Positions 22,841 to 32,104 are shown, counted from the first letter of the stretch. The stretch: 64,000 bases of DNA from JBIKWM01 sp044356305 (GCA_044356305.1 JBIKWM010000011.1:26865-90864), one strand, 5' to 3'. The notes: generated by a model from the sequence alone, not told the origin. Made by a program: numbers and translations.

Positions 22841-24076
22841 CCGCATCAGGCGGAGGTTACCCGATTCAGACGACAGGATGTACATGCCGCCCGGCAGGTC
22901 GGCCCCTATCAGGTTGCGGCCCGGCATGAGTGTGGGGGTTGCCACCGGTCGGCCCAGGGCATCGAGGAGCTGTGCCCTTACAGGCGCTGAGCCCGCGGGC
23001 AATTCTACCGCCCACGGTGTGCCGGGAGCGGCAGGGTTGCCCGACACCCGTATGCCATCTGCCACCATGTCATCCATTCCCACCCCACTGTATTGAACCA
23101 CCAAGGTGCCGAAAAACGAACATCCGTACTCATTGAAGATTGAGACGGAATAGAACCCCGAGGTGTCGATGGCCAGGTAGGAATGGGCCGATGAATCGAC
23201 CACCTCCCCGTCTCTGCGCCAGATGTAGATGTAGTAGAGGCTGGGCTCGGTAACGATGCCCCACACGGCACTGATGGTGTCGCCATAATTGTAGAGCTGT
23301 ACCGGATCGGGGTGCCCCTGCTGGTAAACGAAGAGGTTGTTGCTCTCCACCTGGACCTCGCAGCCCAGCGAGTCCACGCCATACTGCGGGAACGAGTTGA
23401 CACTGCCCATCTGGTTGATGTAGAACACGGTGTCGGTGGTGGAGTTGAAGGTGAGGTCCCAAGTGTCGTAGAGCAGAAATCCGGGGGTGTACCAGATCTG
23501 CGCACTCTCGCCATAGCACAGCACCGAATCGCTCGCAAACGCCTCAAGCACAGGGTTCGACTCGTGCACCGTGGCGGTGCCCGAGATGGTGCAGCCCTCT
23601 GCGTCCACCACCTGGTAGGCGTAACAGCCCGCACCGATATTGCTAAGGGTCGGACCGTCCTCGGCCAGCACTGCGCCCCCGCAGTCGGTCCAGGTATAGG
23701 TGAGCGGATAGGCCGCATATACATTGTCGAGATACACCCATCCGGTCATGCCGCTGCACGCATGGCTCACCACCACACTGTCTATGCCGAACGGTTCCAG
23801 CGTAACGGTGGCGTCATCGCTCTCCGTGCCGCTGAAAACAGTAACGGTGTGCGGCCCCGCGCCAAGACCTGTGATGGTATCGTTGGTGCTGCCATCGTCC
23901 CACAGATACGTGTATTCGCCTGTGCCACCCACCGGGGTCACCACCAACGAACCGCTCTGGTCATCGCACCCGGGGCCATGCAGGATGAGCACGTAGGCTG
24001 TAAGGGGCTGTGCCACACCCGACAGTTGCAGGAGCAGCGCGAACGAGGCGAGGAAGACTTTCAGCGGTGTATGCAT
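22838..24076 (-). CDS. T9SS cargo with SprB-like repeats
   Basis: A 412-residue secreted protein. A signal peptide (residues 1-22, MHTPLK ... LSGVAQ) is followed by SprB-like repeats: SGSLVVTPVGGTGEYTYLWD then TITGLGAGPHTVTV, and a second pattern TYTWTDCGG ... IGAGCYAYQVVDAEGC. The end is a type A sorting domain (RVSGNPAAPGTPWAVELP ... LPGGMYILSSESG). SprB-like repeats are found in Bacteroidota surface adhesins; an adhesive role is inferred. The start at 24076 begins the signal peptide. The TAG stop (22838-22840) is formed by REP sequence. Confidence 0.8.
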   Translation of the reverse strand: MHTPLKVFLASFALLLQLSGVAQPLTAYVLILHGPGCDDQSGSLVVTPVGGTGEYTYLWDDGSTNDTITGLGAGPHTVTVFSGTESDDATVTLEPFGIDSVVVSHACSGMTGWVYLDNVYAAYPLTYTWTDCGGAVLAEDGPTLSNIGAGCYAYQVVDAEGCTISGTATVHESNPVLEAFASDSVLCYGESAQIWYTPGFLLYDTWDLTFNSTTDTVFYINQMGSVNSFPQYGVDSLGCEVQVESNNLFVYQQGHPDPVQLYNYGDTISAVWGIVTEPSLYYIYIWRRDGEVVDSSAHSYLAIDTSGFYSVSIFNEYGCSFFGTLVVQYSGVGMDDMVADGIRVSGNPAAPGTPWAVELPAGSAPVRAQLLDALGRPVATPTLMPGRNLIGADLPGGMYILSSESGNLRLMR

Positions 24077-24096
24077 GATGTTACGGTCTTGAAGCA

Positions 24097-24104
24097 CAAA
24101 CCTA
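24097..24104 (-). promoter_or_regulatory. -7 promoter element TAGGTTTG
   Basis: Exact TAnnTTTG on the minus strand, ending 20 bases before the ATG at 24076 of the SprB-like gene. No clear -33 element. Confidence 0.4.
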
Positions 24105-24181
24105 CAGATTTTTATCAAGTTGGATAACAGGGCCGTTTGGCTTTTTGGGGGAATTGACAGGACAGGGGTCCATTTTCCGTT

Positions 24182-24853
24182 TCAATAGAACTCGGACACC
24201 GCTTCCAGTGGTTTGCGCCTCAGGTCGGGCACCATGGCCCCCTCGGCCGCATATCCTACCGGAATGAGCAGGAACGGTTTCTCGTTATCGGGCCGGTTCA
24301 GCACTTTCGTCAGGAAATTCATGGGACTCGGGGTGTGGGTCAGGGCCACCAGTCCTGCATGGTGTATGGCCGCGAGCAGAAAGCCCGTGGCAATGCCCAC
24401 GCTCTCGGTCGAGTAGTAGTTGTTCCGCTTTTCCCCGTCCACCACCTCATACGAGTGGCGCATCACAACGATTAGCCAAGGGGCCACCTCCAGGAACGGT
24501 TTGATGTGGTCGGTGCCCAAGGGTGCCAAATCTTTCAGCCAGCGGTCACTCATCCGTCCGTGATAATTCTCAAACTCCTCTTTTTCGGCCGCCTCGCGAA
24601 TGCGGGTCTTGATCTCGGGCGAGCTGATGGCGCAGAATGTCCACGGTTGGATGTGCGCCCCGCTGGGTGCAGTGGAGGCGGTTCGGATCAGGTTCTCGAT
24701 CACCGAACGGGGCACAGGCCGGTCGCTGAAGGTGCGCAAGGACCTGCGCCTGTCCATACAGCGGTAAAATTCCTCCGCACGCTGCCGGGTCTCCTCTTCA
24801 CTGAATGGGTCGCCCTGGTAGGCAATGAATCCGTCTGCGGTGCCTTTCATCAT
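24182..24853 (-). CDS. Nitroreductase-family flavoprotein, iodotyrosine-dehalogenase-like
   Basis: A 223-residue FMN-dependent oxidoreductase of the nitroreductase fold. The FMN-binding start RRRSLRTFSDRPVPRSVIE, the STAPSGAHIQPWTF segment, the ESVGIATGFLLAAIHHAGL helix and the end FLLIPVGYAAE then MVPDLRRKPL are those of the iodotyrosine deiodinase-like branch. Physiological substrate unknown. The frame is open to 25351, but upstream sequence overlaps the opposite DUF6855 gene and is not family-like. The paired ATGs at 24853 and 24850 are the best starts; an ATG at 24907 is possible. Confidence 0.87.
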   Translation of the reverse strand: MMKGTADGFIAYQGDPFSEEETRQRAEEFYRCMDRRRSLRTFSDRPVPRSVIENLIRTASTAPSGAHIQPWTFCAISSPEIKTRIREAAEKEEFENYHGRMSDRWLKDLAPLGTDHIKPFLEVAPWLIVVMRHSYEVVDGEKRNNYYSTESVGIATGFLLAAIHHAGLVALTHTPSPMNFLTKVLNRPDNEKPFLLIPVGYAAEGAMVPDLRRKPLEAVSEFY

Positions 24854-24985
24854 CAAGGGTATTTGAACCGGACCGATGATAACGCACCCATCGCCATCGT
24901 TTAACATCAATTTTGAGCCTAAATGACCACAGTTACCTTTTAGGATGCGACCTTGCACCCCTATCTCATCAATCATCACACAGAA

Positions 24986-25384
24986 ATGGAAGGCACCAAA
25001 GAGAACCCTTGGAAACTGAAGACTCCGCCCCTTACATCGGACTACGAGATGTACCGTGATGTGAAGGACGGGCGCGAGGTGATCGTGTGCGTGGTGGGCA
25101 AGACCACCCTGCTCTATGATGCCCGCTGCCTCAACGACCTGCATACCATGCTCAAGGCCCTTGGCGACTGGATGGAGCTGGGCAGTGCCGATGAACAGAA
25201 ACCGGCCAAGGACGGCACCGTTGAGGCCTGGGGACGGTCTGAGAAGAACCCCGTGGGCGGCTGGTACGGACTGAAGAAGGGCCTTCGGGGCCGATTCGGG
25301 ATGTATGTGCCGCCCTTGATGGAGAAGCTCGGTCTGGCCGAGGTGACACACGACCCCAAGGGCAACCGGATGCGGGCTATCTGA
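24986..25384 (+). CDS. DUF6855 family protein
   Basis: A 132-residue cytosolic protein of a small uncharacterised family. The read TPPLTSDYEMYRDVKDG, VIVCVVGKTTLLYDARCLND and the end RGRFGMYVPPLMEKLGLAEV suggest a compact alpha/beta protein. My DUF6855 assignment is from memory of these motifs and should be treated as likely rather than certain. It is divergent from the nitroreductase with 132 bases between starts. The ATG at 24986 (MEGTKENPW) is preferred over one 11 codons upstream. Confidence 0.7.
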   Translation: MEGTKENPWKLKTPPLTSDYEMYRDVKDGREVIVCVVGKTTLLYDARCLNDLHTMLKALGDWMELGSADEQKPAKDGTVEAWGRSEKNPVGGWYGLKKGLRGRFGMYVPPLMEKLGLAEVTHDPKGNRMRAI

Positions 25385-25413
25385 GGCGGGGTCGTCCTCC
25401 TATTTGCTCAACC

Positions 25414-26706
25414 ATGCTCAAGAATCGGACGGGATTCCTTCTATGTGTACTCACGGTGCTCGCGGGGCAGATGGTCCGTGGCCAGCATCTGGTGGGATAT
25501 TGGCACAACTGGAATGATGCCAGCGCCCCGTATGTGCCGTTGGACCAGATAGACCCGCGCTATGATGTGGTGAATGTGTCGTTCGCGGTGCCGACCGTTG
25601 GCACCTATCACGACCTGCAGTTTGTGCCCGACCAGGTGAGCCCTTCCGTTTTTGAGGCACAGGTGCAGGCATTGCGGAACGAGGGCCGGCAGGTGAACAT
25701 CAGCATTGGGGGTGCCACCGCCCCCATTGTTCTGAGCAGCAGCAACGAGCGCGATGTGTTCGTCAGCTCACTTCTTAGCATCATCGGCACTTACGGCTTC
25801 AACGGGCTCGACATCGACCTCGAGGGCAGCTCCCTGATGGTATCGGGCGGCAGCATCGCCCAGCCCACCGACCAGAGCATACTCCTACTGATAGAGGCCA
25901 TCGGTCAGGTGATGGACGGCTATCGCGCCCTGGCCGGCCAGAAGCTGTACCTGAGCATGGCCCCCGAAACGGCCTTTGTGCAGGGCGGCATGAGCGCCTA
26001 CGGCAGCATCTGGGGTGCATATCTGCCCGTCATCCATGCCCTGCGCGATTCCATCGACCTGCTGCATGTGCAGCTTTACAACAGCGGCTCCATGTATGGC
26101 ATCGATGGCGGCATCTACACGCAGGGCACAGCCGATTTTATCGTGTCGCAGACCGATGCCGTCATTCAGGGTTTCAGCACCGCAGGCGGTCCCTTTGCCG
26201 GACTGCCCGCACACAAGGTGGCCGTTGGCCTGCCCGCCTGCAACCTCGCTGCGGGTGGCGGTTACACCGATCCGGCCACCGTGGCCCAGGCCGTGCGCTA
26301 CCTCATGGGCAGCGGGCCCCAGCCCGGCACCTACCAGTTGGCACAGAATGGCGGCCACCCCGCGCTGGGCGGCCTCATGACCTGGAGCATCAACTGGGAT
26401 GCCGTGGCCACCTGTGACGGGGCCTATTCCTTTGCTCAGATATTCGAGGATGTATGGGGCAATGTCACCTCCACCGCCCCCCGCCCTGCCTCGGTGAGCC
26501 TTTCGCCATGGCCCAATCCGGCCACCGAGGTGCTGCACCTGTCCCCTCAGGATGCCCGAATGCCCATTGACCTTATCGACCCATTGGGACAGATATTCAG
26601 CACCATGCCCCAAACGGACGGCACCGTTAGGGTGGGCCATCTGCCCCGTGGCATGTATCAGCTCAGGGTGGCAGGCGGACGCTGGCACAGGGTGGTGCTC
26701 CAGTAG
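25414..26706 (+). CDS. GH18 chitinase-like protein with T9SS sorting domain
   Basis: A 430-residue secreted glycoside hydrolase family 18 protein. After a signal peptide (residues 1-23, ending MVRGQ) comes the TIM-barrel start HLVGYWHNWND, the strand VNISIGGATAP (the SxGG motif) and the catalytic motif NGLDIDLEG, where Glu137 is the predicted acid and Asp133 and Asp135 are present. The first Asp of the usual DGxDxDxE is Asn130. LMTWSINWDAV is the last barrel strand. A type A sorting domain (LSPWPNPATEVLHLSP ... LPRGMYQLRVAGG) follows. Extracellular chitin or N-acetylglucosamine polymer hydrolysis is the likely role. Confidence 0.88.
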   Translation: MLKNRTGFLLCVLTVLAGQMVRGQHLVGYWHNWNDASAPYVPLDQIDPRYDVVNVSFAVPTVGTYHDLQFVPDQVSPSVFEAQVQALRNEGRQVNISIGGATAPIVLSSSNERDVFVSSLLSIIGTYGFNGLDIDLEGSSLMVSGGSIAQPTDQSILLLIEAIGQVMDGYRALAGQKLYLSMAPETAFVQGGMSAYGSIWGAYLPVIHALRDSIDLLHVQLYNSGSMYGIDGGIYTQGTADFIVSQTDAVIQGFSTAGGPFAGLPAHKVAVGLPACNLAAGGGYTDPATVAQAVRYLMGSGPQPGTYQLAQNGGHPALGGLMTWSINWDAVATCDGAYSFAQIFEDVWGNVTSTAPRPASVSLSPWPNPATEVLHLSPQDARMPIDLIDPLGQIFSTMPQTDGTVRVGHLPRGMYQLRVAGGRWHRVVLQ

Positions 26707-26711
26707 CTTTG
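26704..26711 (+). promoter_or_regulatory. -7 promoter element TAGCTTTG
   Basis: Exact TAnnTTTG that overlaps the GH18 stop codon and ends seven bases before the ATG at 26719. If used, the mRNA of the membrane protein would be nearly leaderless. Confidence 0.4.
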
Positions 26712-26718
26712 GGCTCAA

Positions 26719-27117
26719 ATGGCTCAACCGCGCCTACGCATCCTGCTCATCGGCCTCATCATCACCTCGCTGCTTGGCAGGTTGGAATGGGGCACAGACC
26801 AGCGCATGTTTCTGTTCGAGGGCGAATGGGATGTATTGCACAAGCTCATCACTGACCCGCTCTCAGTGCTGCACCCCTTCATTCTGTTGCCTTTGTTCGG
26901 GCAAGTGCTGCTCGTGATAGCCATCGTGCAGGCCCGACCGGGGCACGGGCTCATCTGGGCAGGCATGGGCTCCCTCACGGTTCTACTCGGTTTCATGGCC
27001 GTGATCGGCCTCTTCAGCCTCAATGCGCGCATATTCCTGAGCACTTTGCCCTTCCTGTCACTCACGGCATATACCGCTTGGCGGTTACGCACAGATAAGG
27101 GGCAAGCGATCCGCTGA
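26719..27117 (+). CDS. Small integral membrane protein, unknown function
   Basis: A 132-residue protein with about four predicted membrane segments: residues 8-20, 51-70, 77-96 and 100-118. There is no signal peptide cleavage site and no recognised domain. It resembles the small, poorly characterised four-helix membrane proteins scattered in Bacteroidota. It starts 12 bases after the GH18 stop and may either be co-transcribed with it or use its own promoter. Confidence 0.6.
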   Translation: MAQPRLRILLIGLIITSLLGRLEWGTDQRMFLFEGEWDVLHKLITDPLSVLHPFILLPLFGQVLLVIAIVQARPGHGLIWAGMGSLTVLLGFMAVIGLFSLNARIFLSTLPFLSLTAYTAWRLRTDKGQAIR

Positions 27118-27279
27118 TGTCCTGATGGCCTGACCCATTCCTTCGGCCCCGCTCACCGGAAATACATGTTTCATGGGGCCTGGCGCGAAAACCTTATTGG
27201 ACCCGTTCCGGCATTTGCGCAACATCGGTTGTGACATCCGTCACATCTGACCTGCAAAGGTTGTGCGTAGTTCGCACCC

Positions 27280-28887
27280 ATGCAAAAAATGCTCTACGCC
27301 TTGGTGCTTTGGTTGCCGCTTGTGACCACGGCCCAGCAGGGATTTCAGGTAACGGTGCAGGAAGTGCCGTTCACCGGATTGCCATCGGTACAGTCGTTCG
27401 CTGTGGGCACCCACGGGGGGCTTTGGCTACTGGTAGGGGGTCGGGCCGATGGGCTGCACCAACGCCAGCCCTTTGCATCGTTCCTTGCCGAGGGCAACAA
27501 CACTCAGATGCACGTGGTCGACCGGGTGGCCGGGCAGGTGTGGTCAGTGGCGCTGAGCAGCCTGCCCACATCCGTACAGGAACAGCTGCAGAGCACCAAC
27601 ATGGCCTGGTATCAACGCGATACGGTGCTGTACCTCGTTGGTGGCTACGGCTACAGCGCCACGGCTGCCGACCACATCACCCACGGCAGGCTAACGGCCC
27701 TTAACATTCCGGGCTGTGTGGCCGCTGTGCAGGCAGGTGGCAGCCTCGCACCGCATGTGCGATCAGTGGCCGACTCCCGCATGGCAGTGACAGGTGGTAA
27801 TCTTGGCCTGATAGGCAGCACATTCCACTTGGTGGGAGGGCAGTATTTCGAGGGACGTTACAATCCCATGGGACCCAACCATGGACCTGGCTTCATACAG
27901 GAATACACAGAGGCGGTGCGCAGGTTCGGTGTCAATGACGATGGCACTTCGCTGGCGGTGGTGTCATACACCGAGACATCGGACCCGGCCGAACTGCACA
28001 GACGCGACAACAACATGCTGCCGCAGATATTCCCCGATGGGTCATTCGGTTACACGGCATTCTCAGGGGTGTTTCAACCCACGGTCGATCTGCCTTGGCT
28101 CAACACCGTTAACATCACGGCCACAGGGCATCAGGCTGTGGCAGGGTTCAATCAGATGCTCAGCCAGTACCACTCGGCCAAGATGGCTGTGCACGATGCC
28201 TCTTCGGGCCGTATGCACTCTCTCTTTTTCGGTGGAATGAGCCGCTACCGGTATGATGCACAGGGTAACCTGATCACGGACGATGCGGTGCCCTTTGTCA
28301 ACACCATCAGCGTGGTGACCCGCACCACCGATGGCACCATGACCGAGCTGCAACTGCCGCAGACCATGCCGGGTCTGCTGGGCGCGGGGGCCGAGTTTAT
28401 TCCAGCAGCAGGAATGCCTTACCTGCCCAGCGGCATTCTCGACCTTGCCGCACTGCCCATGGGCCCGCAGGTGGTGGGCCATATCCTAGGCGGCATTGAA
28501 AGCACAGCCGACAACATCTTCTTTGTGAATAATGGCACCCAGAGCCACGCCAGCACAAGGCTGTTCGAGGTGGTGATAGAGCGCGAGGAGACCACCGCTG
28601 TGGCCCGGCCAGTTCGAGCCACCGATGTGCTTCAGTTGCATGTGGCTCCAAATCCGGCCAGCAACGAGCTCCAGTTCACTGTCCGTTCGCTTTACCCTGC
28701 TCAGGGCACAGCCTTACTTGTAGCCACCGATGGGCGCACTGTGCTGAGCCAGGCCCTGTGGCTCGATGCGGCCGGGGCACAGCCCTTGTCCATGCCGTTG
28801 CGCCATGTGGCACCGGGCAACTACGTGCTGCGTGTATGCGATACGGGTTTCTGTGTCGATGAGCCGGTGAGTGTGCAAGGCCAGTGA
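27280..28887 (+). CDS. Kelch-like T9SS cargo protein
   Basis: A 535-residue secreted protein. A signal peptide (residues 1-19, MQKMLY ... VTTAQ) is followed by strands like a kelch/galactose-oxidase propeller: HGGLWLLVGGRADGLH, DTVLYLVGGYGYSA, GSTFHLVGGQYFEGRYN and HSLFFGGMSRYR. The end is a type A sorting domain (LHVAPNPASNELQFTV ... VAPGNYVLRVCDTG). Ligand and enzymatic activity are unknown. The start at 27280 lies four bases after TAGTTCGC, a weak variant of the -7 consensus. Confidence 0.8.
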   Translation: MQKMLYALVLWLPLVTTAQQGFQVTVQEVPFTGLPSVQSFAVGTHGGLWLLVGGRADGLHQRQPFASFLAEGNNTQMHVVDRVAGQVWSVALSSLPTSVQEQLQSTNMAWYQRDTVLYLVGGYGYSATAADHITHGRLTALNIPGCVAAVQAGGSLAPHVRSVADSRMAVTGGNLGLIGSTFHLVGGQYFEGRYNPMGPNHGPGFIQEYTEAVRRFGVNDDGTSLAVVSYTETSDPAELHRRDNNMLPQIFPDGSFGYTAFSGVFQPTVDLPWLNTVNITATGHQAVAGFNQMLSQYHSAKMAVHDASSGRMHSLFFGGMSRYRYDAQGNLITDDAVPFVNTISVVTRTTDGTMTELQLPQTMPGLLGAGAEFIPAAGMPYLPSGILDLAALPMGPQVVGHILGGIESTADNIFFVNNGTQSHASTRLFEVVIEREETTAVARPVRATDVLQLHVAPNPASNELQFTVRSLYPAQGTALLVATDGRTVLSQALWLDAAGAQPLSMPLRHVAPGNYVLRVCDTGFCVDEPVSVQGQ

Positions 28888-28916
28888 GCGGGGCCATGCG
28901 CCTCCCTTGCTTTGCG

Positions 28917-28924
28917 TAGCTTTG
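28917..28924 (+). promoter_or_regulatory. -7 promoter element TAGCTTTG
   Basis: Exact TAnnTTTG ending six bases before the ATG at 28931. It favours that start over the upstream frame opening at 28871 and suggests a leaderless or near-leaderless transcript. Confidence 0.45.
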
Positions 28925-28930
28925 CCCCTC

Positions 28931-30430
28931 ATGCAGCGTACCAAGCTCCGTATCACGGGCCTGTGGGTGGTCCTTATTGTATTGGCGGCTCAGAGCGGCC
29001 ATGCTCAGGGCAAGATAGACCTCAATTACTCCGAGGTCATTATCCGCGAGGATTTCCGCGAACCCAACGACAACTGGCCCAATCTGTCTACCATGGAGAA
29101 CCTCTACATGGTGGTCAAGGACGAGTATTTCATGCACAGGCGCAATTCCACCGCGCCCTATGCACTGATGCTCAAATGGGAGAACGTATATCCGGTGTAT
29201 CAGATCCTGGCTTCATTGCGGCTCGGACCCATGGAGCGCGAGGAGCAGACCATTGGCGTCATCCTGCAGGTGCAGGTGGATGGCAAAGGCGCGTTTGTGA
29301 TGGAGGTGAACCGGTTCAAGCAGGTGCGCGTCAAACAGTTGGTGGGCAGCTATTACCGCTACATCACCGGCACCGGCACAGGCGAGGACAAAGGCTGGGT
29401 CAAGGGCAATGTGCGCGGCCGCGAAGAGACCAATGAGTTCGATATCCGGGTCAACGGCCCACAGGTCGATTTTTACATCAACAAGAAATTCGTCATCAGT
29501 GCCGATGCACCCGAGTATAAACCGGGTACAGTGGGCCTACTGATCGGCCCTGACACCAAGGCCAAGGCCGATTACTTTTATGTGCTCACCACTGGCGATG
29601 GCCGCGGGGCCGGTGCAGCCAACGAGGAGGAGAAGAAACAGAAACTCACTGCTCAGGAAGAACTTGTTAAAGTCAAGTTTGAACTTGAGCAGATGAAAAA
29701 GACCCTCGCCAGCAAGGAGATAGAGCTGAAGGTGACTTCCGAACGGATGCAGCAGGATATTGAGCGCATCACCAAGGACAATGAGGAACTGATGACCCGT
29801 GTGCGGCAGTTGCAGGAATTCAAGAATCAACTGGATGTTGACATCGATGGCGATGTGTTCCTTACGCTGGCCGGCAACCTGCGCGATGAACTGAAGAAGA
29901 ACGCCATCATGGAGGAGGAACTTGAGCTTTACAAGGATTCGCTGCGAATCAATAACGAGAAGTTCCGCAAGTTCAAGCTTACCATGCTGGATGGGGCCAT
30001 AACCAAGGCCGAGCGCGACAAGAAGAACCGCGAGGCCGAAGAGGCCGCTAAGATGACCGGATTGATCAATGCAGAATTGAAGGAGAAGAAGTGGAAGGAA
30101 GAACAGGAAAAGTATGAGGCCGAACGGAGGAAGGAGATAGCCAAGAAGATTGACGAGGCCCGCAACAAGGGCAAGGCCACTGAGGGCAAGGTGGCGCAAC
30201 CCAATTTACCCACCGATGTGGCTGCCCCGTCCGTGGCAGAGAAAGCTGAGGCGGAACCGGTAAAGGGTGAACCGAAGACTGAGGCAAAGGAGAAGCCAAC
30301 GGCATCAGAACAGGCCAGGCCCTCTGTGGCCCAAGAGGCTGCCCCAGCACCGAAACCCCAAACCGGTGATCCAGGAAAAGCCGCCCCATTGCCCGTAATG
30401 ACCCGCAAAGCCACCAAGGCCAAAGACTGA
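28931..30430 (+). CDS. Exported coiled-coil protein with N-terminal beta-sandwich
   Basis: A 499-residue protein with a signal peptide (residues 1-24, ending SGHAQ). Residues about 25-220 look like a concanavalin/LamG-type beta-sandwich (DLNYSEVIIREDFREPNDNW ... VDFYINKKFVISADAPEYKP). Residues about 230-420 are a long charged coiled coil, and the tail is Pro/Ala/Lys rich. No T9SS domain or lipobox is present, so it is probably periplasmic, perhaps linking envelope layers. Its TGA overlaps the panB ATG (ATGA), so the two are translationally coupled, an odd pairing for a vitamin-pathway enzyme. Confidence 0.65.
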   Translation: MQRTKLRITGLWVVLIVLAAQSGHAQGKIDLNYSEVIIREDFREPNDNWPNLSTMENLYMVVKDEYFMHRRNSTAPYALMLKWENVYPVYQILASLRLGPMEREEQTIGVILQVQVDGKGAFVMEVNRFKQVRVKQLVGSYYRYITGTGTGEDKGWVKGNVRGREETNEFDIRVNGPQVDFYINKKFVISADAPEYKPGTVGLLIGPDTKAKADYFYVLTTGDGRGAGAANEEEKKQKLTAQEELVKVKFELEQMKKTLASKEIELKVTSERMQQDIERITKDNEELMTRVRQLQEFKNQLDVDIDGDVFLTLAGNLRDELKKNAIMEEELELYKDSLRINNEKFRKFKLTMLDGAITKAERDKKNREAEEAAKMTGLINAELKEKKWKEEQEKYEAERRKEIAKKIDEARNKGKATEGKVAQPNLPTDVAAPSVAEKAEAEPVKGEPKTEAKEKPTASEQARPSVAQEAAPAPKPQTGDPGKAAPLPVMTRKATKAKD

Positions 30431-31245
30431 TGAGCGTACACAGAGAGGTGAAGAAAGTGACCACACATGTGCTTCAGGAGATGAAGCGCAACGGTGAGGC
30501 CATAGCCATGCTCACGGCATATGACTACACTATGGCCAGCATACTCGATGCGGCCGGTATAGACATCCTTCTGGTGGGCGACTCGGCCAGCAATGTCATG
30601 GCCGGGCACGAGACCACATTGCCCATAACCCTGAACGAGATGATCTACCACGCCAGCAGTGTGGTACGTGCTGTGAACAGGGCCCTGGTGGTGGTGGATC
30701 TGCCGTTCGGGTCATATCAGGGCAACAGCCGCGAGGCACTCAATTCGGCCATCCGCATCATGAAAGAGAGCGGGGGCCATAGTGTGAAACTGGAAGGGGG
30801 GCGTGAAGTGAGAGAGAGCATCGAGCGCATCCTCACGGCAGGCATCCCTGTCATGGGCCATCTGGGCCTCACACCGCAGAGCATCTATAAATTTGGCACG
30901 TACACCGTCAGGGCCAAGGAGGAGGAAGAGGCCGAGCGGTTGGTCGAAGATGCCCATCTGCTGCAGGAGTCGGGTTGTTTTGCCATCGTATTGGAAAAGA
31001 TACCCGGCAATCTGGCCACCCGCGTGGCCAAAGAGATCAGTATACCCATCATTGGCATAGGTGCCGGTAACGGTTGCGATGGACAGGTGCTCGTCACGCA
31101 CGATATGTTGGGCATGAACAAGGAGTTCAGTCCGCGTTTCCTACGTAGGTACCTCGACCTTCAGGGCCTTATGACCGGAGCCGTGCAACAGTACATTGCA
31201 GACGTGCGCAAGCGCGATTTCCCGAGCAAGAAGGAACAGTATTGA
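30430..31245 (+). CDS. panB: 3-methyl-2-oxobutanoate hydroxymethyltransferase PanB
   Basis: A 271-residue enzyme that makes ketopantoate from 2-oxoisovalerate and methylene-tetrahydrofolate, the first committed step to pantothenate and CoA. MLTAYDYTMASILDAAGID, LLVGDSASNVMAGHETTLPI (metal-ligand Asp), VVDLPFGSYQ, SVKLEGG, the catalytic Glu in IVLEKIP and the end GIGAGNGCDGQVLVTHDMLG are all conserved. Length is normal. It overlaps the preceding coiled-coil gene by one base, and the start codon is fixed by that overlap. Confidence 0.97.
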   Translation: MSVHREVKKVTTHVLQEMKRNGEAIAMLTAYDYTMASILDAAGIDILLVGDSASNVMAGHETTLPITLNEMIYHASSVVRAVNRALVVVDLPFGSYQGNSREALNSAIRIMKESGGHSVKLEGGREVRESIERILTAGIPVMGHLGLTPQSIYKFGTYTVRAKEEEEAERLVEDAHLLQESGCFAIVLEKIPGNLATRVAKEISIPIIGIGAGNGCDGQVLVTHDMLGMNKEFSPRFLRRYLDLQGLMTGAVQQYIADVRKRDFPSKKEQY

Positions 31246-31275
31246 TTTCGGGCAGTGGTGCTCCTTGAGGTGACC

Positions 31276-32031
31276 TCACTTTGAGCCCCGTTCTTTCAGG
31301 ATCTTCTCGTACGCCTCGTTCACCTTACGTATCATCTCTTCAGCATTGGCCTGGTGCTCAGGGCCGAGGTGAATCACCTTGTCGGGGTGATAGCGAAGGG
31401 CCATCCTGCGGTAGGCCTTTTTCACCTCCTCATCGGTGGCGGTAGGCTCTATCTCCAGCACCTTGTAGTGGTCGGTGGTGTCGTGCCCGAACATGGCTTT
31501 AATGCTGTCAAGGTCTGCCTTGCCGATGCCCAGATAGGAGGCTATGCGATTGAGCATGTCCAGCTCGGTGCGGTGCATGTCGCCATCGCTAAGTGCAAGG
31601 GCAAACAGATAGTGCATCAGTTGCAGCCGTGCCGGGTGGTCCATGTACCTGCGTATCTGCTCGCTCACTTCACGCACGTTTATCGGGTGCTTGAGCACTT
31701 CGCGCAGCAGTATCAGGTGTTCCTGGGCCTTGGCCTCACCGAATTGCTTGAGCAGGAAAGCCTTGACGAACTCAAGTTCCGAACGCATGATCCGGTCATC
31801 AGCTTTCATCACCGCAGCGGTGAGCACCAGAAGCGAAGCCTCAAAATCACCCACTGTTGTGCGCGTGCGGTCATCGGCACTTCCCAGTTCCGGACGTGGG
31901 CCTGTGCCCCACTGCATGCGGTCGCTGCTGGCGTTGTCGTACATGGCTCCCAAGGCAAAACCGAGTATGCCGCCCAAGGGCCCGCCAAAGGCCCAACCCA
32001 ATCCGCCAGCTATCCATTTACCTAAACTCAT
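31276..32031 (-). CDS. DjlA-like TerB/DnaJ-domain co-chaperone
   Basis: A 251-residue protein. A short glycine-rich hydrophobic N-terminus (GKWIAGGLGWAFGGPLGGIL, residues 4-23) could insert in the membrane. A TerB-like helical domain follows at about 60-170 (LLVLTAAVMKADDRIMRSEL ... FALALSDGDMHRTELDML). The C-terminus is a J domain at about 185-250 with the HPD tripeptide in RYHPDKV. This is the domain order of DjlA, a membrane-anchored DnaK co-chaperone. It is convergent with panB. The start at 32031 (MSLGKW) is preferred to one seven codons upstream. Confidence 0.88.
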   Translation of the reverse strand: MSLGKWIAGGLGWAFGGPLGGILGFALGAMYDNASSDRMQWGTGPRPELGSADDRTRTTVGDFEASLLVLTAAVMKADDRIMRSELEFVKAFLLKQFGEAKAQEHLILLREVLKHPINVREVSEQIRRYMDHPARLQLMHYLFALALSDGDMHRTELDMLNRIASYLGIGKADLDSIKAMFGHDTTDHYKVLEIEPTATDEEVKKAYRRMALRYHPDKVIHLGPEHQANAEEMIRKVNEAYEKILKERGSK

Positions 32032-32096
32032 ACCTCTTATATGTTGATACACAGCCGAACACCCGCACGTTGTGGTTGTTCCGCTGCACCGGGCCC

Positions 32097-32104
32097 CAAA
32101 AGTA
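32097..32104 (-). promoter_or_regulatory. -7 promoter element TACTTTTG
   Basis: Exact TAnnTTTG on the minus strand, about 65 bases before the DjlA-like start. It is divergent from the element at 32141 on the plus strand. Confidence 0.4.

Noticed and set aside
24854..25351. N-terminal extension of the nitroreductase to 389 residues
   Set aside because: The extension is antisense to the DUF6855 gene, has unnatural composition and precedes the normal family start.
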